Position numbers and translations under genes: made by a program. A stretch of DNA of 59,694 nt from Ignavibacteriales bacterium (GTDB lineage: Bacteria; Bacteroidota; Ignavibacteria; Ignavibacteriales; Ignavibacteriaceae). The stretch covers positions 1 to 59,694 of the forward strand of contig JAGUYG010000026.1 of the NCBI GenBank assembly GCA_020061465.1, in the 5' to 3' direction. Shown here piece by piece: positions 55,397 to 59,694 of the stretch. The notes below the pieces were generated by a model. That model did no database searches and was not told the origin of the DNA. It saw nothing but the letters and a program-made list of their open reading frames with translations. Within the stretch, counting starts at the first letter, position 1. Each line of letters starts with the position of its first letter.

Positions 55397-56607
55397 TGAA
55401 GCGTAAAGGCAAAATTTTTGTTTGGACTCTGTTCGATTTTGCGAATACTTCCTTCTCGATCGTAGTTGTTACCTTTCTTTATGCGGTCTATTTCAAAAAA
55501 ACAGTAACATTTGGCGAGCCTATCGGCGATTTATACTGGAGCATAGCAACAAGCGCTGCTATGATCGTAACTGCAATCATTTCACCTGTGTTAGGTGCTA
55601 TTGCAGATTTCTCCGCCGGGAAAAAAAGGTTCCTGTTGTTCTTTACGTTACTCTGTATTACAGCTACTTCGGCGCTGTTCTTTATTGGTCCAGGCAATAT
55701 CTTTTGGGGCATTGTTATTTTTATCGCTGCCAATATCGGGTTTGAAGCCGGATTGGTTTTTTATGATGCTTTTCTGCCTGAAATAACCGCTCCTAAAAAT
55801 TACGGACGCGTAAGCGGTTATGGATTCGGAATGGGGTATTTAGGCTCCCTCGCTACACTTGCCATAGTTTATCCACTAATTCAAAATGAATTAATTAGAG
55901 AATCATTCCCGGTTGCAGCCATATTCTTTTTATTTTTTTCACTTCCGCTTTTTTTCTTTCTAAAAGATACGCGAAAGCAGGTAGAAAGAACCGAGTCGTA
56001 TCTGAAAATAGGTCTAGGTCGGGTTTGGACAACGCTCACTCACTTAAAGCATTATAAAAATCTTGCGTGGTTTTTGTTAGCTTATTTTTTCTATATCGAA
56101 GGAGTGAATACTGTAATTTTCTTTTCAGGTAATTATGCCAGCACTACTCTTGGTTTTACCGATACAGAACTGCTGATTTTCTTTTTAACAGTTCAGACTA
56201 CTGCAATAGTCGGTTCAATTTTATTAGGTATCTTTGCCGATTCATACGGACAGAAAAATACTATAATGATCACACTCGTGATGTGGCTTATAACTATACT
56301 ACTTGCTTTTGTTATCTATGATAAAACCGAATTTTATGCAGTGGGATTAATTGCAGGTGCTGCAATGGGTGCCAGCCAATCAACGAGCAGGAGCCTAATG
56401 TCTAAGCTTACACCTCCGGAAAAAAAGACTGAGTTCTTTGGCTTTTATTCTTTTTTCGGAAAAAGTTCAGCGGTTGCAGGACCGCTTGTATTCGGAATGG
56501 TTAGTTATCTATCCGGCAGCCAAAGGATGGCAATAATTTCTATAGGATTTTTCTTTATTGTCGGTATGTTAATCCTAACTAAAGTTAAAGATCCAATGCT
56601 GAAATAA
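55396..56607 (+). CDS. MFS transporter, UMF1/Atg22-like
   Basis: 403 residues with about 12 membrane segments, starting MKRKGKIFVWTLFDFANTSFSIVVVTFLYAVYF. The WTLFDFANTSF start and later PVLGAIADFSAGKKRFLLFF, YDAFLPEITAPKNYGRVSGYGFGMGYLGS and GAAMGASQSTSRSLMSKLTPPEKKTEFFGFYSFFGK are typical of the bacterial UMF1 family. Probably an effluxer; the substrate is unknown. A MITE-like element begins 8 bases after its stop. Confidence 0.9.
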   Translation: MKRKGKIFVWTLFDFANTSFSIVVVTFLYAVYFKKTVTFGEPIGDLYWSIATSAAMIVTAIISPVLGAIADFSAGKKRFLLFFTLLCITATSALFFIGPGNIFWGIVIFIAANIGFEAGLVFYDAFLPEITAPKNYGRVSGYGFGMGYLGSLATLAIVYPLIQNELIRESFPVAAIFFLFFSLPLFFFLKDTRKQVERTESYLKIGLGRVWTTLTHLKHYKNLAWFLLAYFFYIEGVNTVIFFSGNYASTTLGFTDTELLIFFLTVQTTAIVGSILLGIFADSYGQKNTIMITLVMWLITILLAFVIYDKTEFYAVGLIAGAAMGASQSTSRSLMSKLTPPEKKTEFFGFYSFFGKSSAVAGPLVFGMVSYLSGSQRMAIISIGFFFIVGMLILTKVKDPMLK

Positions 56608-56614
56608 TTATAGA

Positions 56615-56717
56615 TGAGTCTTCTCTAAAAAGGTATTTTCATTAAGATAATGTTTTGATTATTGAGAATATTCAAATACATAATTTCCGAATAAGTCCTT
56701 TTAAGATACGCCTCATA
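56615..56717. mobile_element. MITE-like element, copy 2 (103 bp, inverted)
   Basis: Inverse orientation to 48396-48496, with the same terminal design (TGAG-N5-TCTAAAAAGGT at one end; the other reads CCTTTTAAGA-N5-CTCA, with small changes). It lies just after the MFS stop and before the tRNA. Confidence 0.65.
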
Positions 56718-56824
56718 AATTATTATTACTATTTGATCTTCATTTTCGTGGTGAATAAGGCTTAAGTCAGTAGAAATTAAAGATGAAATTGTTTTTTTCA
56801 TCAGTTTTAAACTGTAAATTTTTT

Positions 56825-56897
56825 GGGGCTATAGCTCAGTTGGGAGAGTGTCTCGTTCGCAACGAGAAGGTCAGGGGTTCGAACCCCCTTAGCTCCA
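56825..56897 (+). tRNA. tRNA-Ala (CGC)
   Basis: A 73-base cloverleaf: acceptor GGGGCTA/TAGCTCC (one G:T), D stem GCTC/GAGT, anticodon stem TCTCG/CGAGA around loop TTCGCAA (anticodon CGC at 56858-56860), variable loop AGGTC, T stem AGGGG/CCCCT around TTCGAAC, discriminator A. CCA is not encoded. It reads GCG codons. The 222 bases after it hold only low-complexity AAATC/GATTT inverted stretches. Confidence 0.96.
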
Positions 56898-57119
56898 CAA
56901 GAAGGGAGTAAATTCCAAAAAGCAGACAACAAATAACAAACGAAAACCAAAGTTCAAACTCAAAATCTTAAATTGCTTACAACTTTCAGTTTGAATTTTT
57001 GATTTTGAGATTTGAAGTTTATTTGATCCTTGGGATTTGTCCTATGGATCCTTTGGATAATTTGATATTTAATCATCTACATCATGTTGTTTAATTTGAT
57101 TTACTACGAACCTAACCGG

Positions 57120-58349
57120 TCATTCATCTGTCAAAATAAATTCGATTCTTTCCAGGCTTCCATCTATATTTTGCCTTGGTAAAATGTTATACATTCGGCA
57201 GAGAAGTGGATAGATGTCAATATTCCAAAGAGTTCCCGTGGGATATCCATTTTTAAAATTCGGTCCTATTGCAAAGAAAATTCCGTGCATGTCCAGATGG
57301 TCTTTCTCATAACCGTGATTTCCTCTTTGTGGTGATTTAACCATCCATTCAAAATCCTTATTTGTAACTAATGACCAGCCTATGTCGGCAACTAAGATAA
57401 TTGGTGCGATAAAAGGATGATTTGAATAATGGAAGTATGACGGTATTGCGTTCCGCTTGTATACTCTGAAGTTAGCGGCTTTACTTTTTAACAATTGATA
57501 AACTTCATCTTCTTTTTCTTTTTGGGGAGTAATCATCATGAAGGGTCCTTCATCGGAATATATACAATCAAAATCACTTAAAAGCTTTTCAATATTTACC
57601 ATTTTGTCAGGACTTACCTCGGTCATTCCATGGTCCGAAACGATAATGACATTAACACTGTCTCTAATTTCAAGCTTCTGTATTTCATTTCTTAGTTCTG
57701 CTATCAAACCATCAAGGTATGCGATTGTAGTATCGACTTCGTAAGAATTTGGTCCGTAGCGATGCCCGTAAGTATCGGCGGCATCGAAATAAAGGGTTAT
57801 AAAATGTGGACGTTCTGGGTAGGGGAGTTTCAACCATTCAATTACACCGTCAATTCTTTGATTATAAGGACGTGCGTGCTCGTAATGTTCAAAATAAGAG
57901 GGATGTCTATACTCTTCCTCAATCTCAGAGCCCGGCCAAAAATAACTTGCTGTTTTTATACCCTGTCGTTCTGCTGTTTCCCAAAACGCTTCACTAACAT
58001 ACCATTTTGCATCTCTTACAGTTTTTTCATTTGACATCCTATAAGTCTCACCGTCAAATGGATTTTGAAAATTATTTGAAATTATTCCATGATTTTCAGG
58101 ATACATGCCTGAAACAATTGAGTAATGATTTGGGAATGTTTTTGATGGGTAAACCGGTCTAAATGATAAGGCGTGCACTCCGTGTTTTTTAATTGAATCA
58201 AGATTAGGAGTTAAACCACGCAGCGGATAATCCCATCTAAAACCGTCAAATGAAATAAGCACTGTGTAGGGTAAATTAGTTTTTTGATTTTGTCCGTTGA
58301 GAGCGATAATGAAGCAAAAAAACAATGTTAAGAGCCAGCGTATAATCAT
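57120..58349 (-). CDS. Nucleotide pyrophosphatase/phosphodiesterase-type alkaline phosphatase-superfamily protein
   Basis: 409 residues from the ATG at 58349 (MIIRWLLTLFFCFIIALNGQ, a signal peptide), which has GGGGA upstream; the longer frame begins at TTG. Metal and active-site motifs of the ENPP family: ISFDGFRWDY, the nucleophile Thr in YPSKTFPNHYSIVSGMYPENHGI, YFDAADTYGHRYGP and VIIVSDHGMTEV, plus GNHGYEKDHLDMHGIFFAIGPNF. It hydrolyses phosphodiesters or pyrophosphates outside the cytoplasm. It has no T9SS tail, so it is periplasmic or lipid-associated. Confidence 0.92.
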   Translation of the reverse strand: MIIRWLLTLFFCFIIALNGQNQKTNLPYTVLISFDGFRWDYPLRGLTPNLDSIKKHGVHALSFRPVYPSKTFPNHYSIVSGMYPENHGIISNNFQNPFDGETYRMSNEKTVRDAKWYVSEAFWETAERQGIKTASYFWPGSEIEEEYRHPSYFEHYEHARPYNQRIDGVIEWLKLPYPERPHFITLYFDAADTYGHRYGPNSYEVDTTIAYLDGLIAELRNEIQKLEIRDSVNVIIVSDHGMTEVSPDKMVNIEKLLSDFDCIYSDEGPFMMITPQKEKEDEVYQLLKSKAANFRVYKRNAIPSYFHYSNHPFIAPIILVADIGWSLVTNKDFEWMVKSPQRGNHGYEKDHLDMHGIFFAIGPNFKNGYPTGTLWNIDIYPLLCRMYNILPRQNIDGSLERIEFILTDE

Positions 58350-58435
58350 AATTATTCCCCGATAATTTGAACCTAATTTACGCATGTAATATAACCGATG
58401 GAAGAGAGAAATGGTAGAATAATTCAATTGCGGTG

Positions 58436-58468
58436 AAAAAAAGTAGGTCAACTTGTCAAGTTGACCTA
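58436..58468 (-). terminator. Rho-independent terminator of the T9SS gene at 58476
   Basis: On the minus strand the near-perfect palindrome TAGGTCAACTTG/CAAGTTGACCTA (58444-58468, one central base) is followed by T7 (58442-58436). It lies 8 bases past the stop codon, so it separates this gene from the phosphodiesterase gene downstream. Confidence 0.85.
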
Positions 58469-58475
58469 CAATAAA

Positions 58476-59363
58476 TTATTTCATTAATGTCATCTTGTTC
58501 TTAAATATTTTACCATCTGCTTGAAGTGTATAAATATATACACCGCTTGGAAGATGCTCTGCATTAAAAACTATACTGTGGTTACCTGAAGATTTAAATT
58601 CATTGTTTAGTAATACCGATACTTCTTCACCCAATAAATTGTAAACTCTTAAGGACACATTAGAACCGAAGGGAAGATAAAAAGATATTTTCGTCAATGG
58701 GTTGAAGGGATTAGGGTAGTTCTGAAAAAGTGTATACGTCTCAGGCAATTCAAAATCATCATTAACATCAACTGTTGTAGTATCTCCGTAAACCACCCCA
58801 TTAATTACACAACCTCTTAAAATCATATGATGTTGCCCGATGCTGTTTTCTTCCATTAGTCCAATACTATCTGCCCAAACTTGATAGACTTCAACTAGTA
58901 GTGAGTAATCTGTTATCTTTATAACCCTTGAAAAAAGAGTTTTTCCCCAGGCATTTATTGTAAAAGTATCAATCACTGAATAATAAAATGTCAAGACATC
59001 TATATCTTCAATCCAGGAATCACCTATTTTACAATCTTCTTTATAATATCTATAAATGCTGTCTGAAGAATTTATATGATATCTCGCATAGAAACTATCT
59101 TGAGTCATCCCAAAATAATTTACATATCTTGTGGGATTTTTATCCTGGTATTGTTCCACTATATAGTAAGTTATATTATCGATTATTTTTATTGAATCGG
59201 TTATGAAGTAATTACTCTGCCCACTAAACCAACTAATATCGTAGTACTTCCATAAATTACCTGGCATTAACGGAGCAACAGCTTGTAGATAAATTTGAGC
59301 ATTAACGTTTAAATTTATAGATAAGCAAAGTACAGAAATCAATTTTAAAATTATTATTTTCAT
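58476..59363 (-). CDS. T9SS cargo protein of unknown function
   Basis: 295 residues. A signal peptide (IILKLISVLCLSINLNVNAQ) leads into a beta-rich body (LMPGNLWKYYDISWFSGQSNYFITDSIKIIDNITYYIVEQYQ...). A type A sorting domain closes it (FQNYPNPFNPLTKISFYLPFGSNVSLRVYNLLGEEVSVLL...SGVYIYTLQADGKIFKNKMTLMK). The body resembles small exported proteins common beside such tails; no catalytic motif. A strong terminator follows. Confidence 0.85.
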   Translation of the reverse strand: MKIIILKLISVLCLSINLNVNAQIYLQAVAPLMPGNLWKYYDISWFSGQSNYFITDSIKIIDNITYYIVEQYQDKNPTRYVNYFGMTQDSFYARYHINSSDSIYRYYKEDCKIGDSWIEDIDVLTFYYSVIDTFTINAWGKTLFSRVIKITDYSLLVEVYQVWADSIGLMEENSIGQHHMILRGCVINGVVYGDTTTVDVNDDFELPETYTLFQNYPNPFNPLTKISFYLPFGSNVSLRVYNLLGEEVSVLLNNEFKSSGNHSIVFNAEHLPSGVYIYTLQADGKIFKNKMTLMK

Positions 59364-59694
59364 TTACATCGCTCATTTAATAAAAAAATATATTTCTATT
59401 TCATCAATAACAAGTCGGTGTAGTTCAATTTCGTTAAAATGTCTTTTAAAGTTGCTATATCTTTTAAACTTACGTAAACCCACTTGGAAAATAATAAAAA
59501 TTATGAAAATAAATAAGAAAAGAAAGCGAAACGAGTAAAGTGGTACTTTTCGCGTTTCTTACCTCAAAAAACAGAGGGAGGGGTAAAAGTTGTGCCAAAC
59601 TATTTAGAAGGTCGCTCACACAAAACCTCTAAAATTTTACCATTTAACATATTTAATGTAAAAGTATATTGATATTAAACTAACGAATTCCATA
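59364..59694. other. Noncoding end of the window
   Basis: I see no gene or strong structure in these 331 AT-rich bases. A weak imperfect inverted repeat (GCGAAACGAG...CGCGTTTC, about 59526-59559) is the only item. The region probably holds the promoter of the T9SS gene at 59363. Confidence 0.5.

Overview
The window looks like a chromosomal segment of an AT-rich bacterium of the Ignavibacteria/Chlorobi branch of the FCB group. The lineage call is an inference. It rests on seven secreted proteins with C-terminal type IX secretion (T9SS) type A sorting domains (YPNPFNP...LGREV...SGIYLYRL...KKMLLLK), a PorV/PorQ-family porin, an 11-subunit type nuo operon without nuoE/F/G, GWxTD and Ycf48-like repeat proteins, and weak or variable Shine-Dalgarno sequences. 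No rRNA or CRISPR is present, and one tRNA is present (tRNA-Ala, CGC).

Layout. 1-149 is the 3' end of an unidentified gene. 368-9239 (+) is a tightly packed surface locus: lipoprotein, TonB-dependent receptor, PorV-like barrel, NHL lipoprotein and a T9SS-exported phospholipase D-fold enzyme. 9347-13305 holds two T9SS proteins with TDGGxTW (Ycf48/BNR) repeats, which share a 321-bp gapless tract running through the stop codon into palindromic repeats. atpDC follows (13647-15475), then a convergent LON substrate-binding-domain gene. 16.2-18.8 kb is a repeat-rich region carrying an IS1634-type element with a broken transposase, flanked by a 73-bp direct repeat. 18802-21860 (-) is an iron-sulfur/oxidative-stress operon: Rrf2 regulator, cysteine desulfurase, a small unknown, an IscA-type carrier and a superoxide dismutase with two possible starts, one of them with a Tat-type leader.

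21936-35424 (-) is the complex I operon nuoABCDHIJKLMN. It is interrupted twice: by a four-helix-bundle gene in about 1.4 kb of low-complexity arrays between nuoC and nuoD, and by a T9SS cargo gene fitted between nuoH and nuoI with ATGA overlaps on both sides. 35974-42877 (+) carries alr, an unknown gene, manC, an RpiB-like fusion, pyrK, pyrD and folC. rho (43046) is followed by two M23 peptidase/T9SS proteins whose sorting domains contain an in-frame palindromic insertion. 48654-52297 is GWxTD-pdxA-methyltransferase-ftsE, and adk, tadA and a lipoprotein gene follow on the minus strand. After a repeat cluster come nusB, an MFS transporter, the tRNA, a nucleotide pyrophosphatase/phosphodiesterase-type enzyme and a last T9SS protein (-).

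The most unusual signal is non-coding and modular. There are several palindrome families, a 101-103 bp MITE-like element in two inverted copies, shared T9SS 3' modules, and two insertions into an otherwise conserved respiratory operon. Start codons were moved inward where the longest frame began at an unsupported TTG. All identifications come from reading the sequence; no searches were run.
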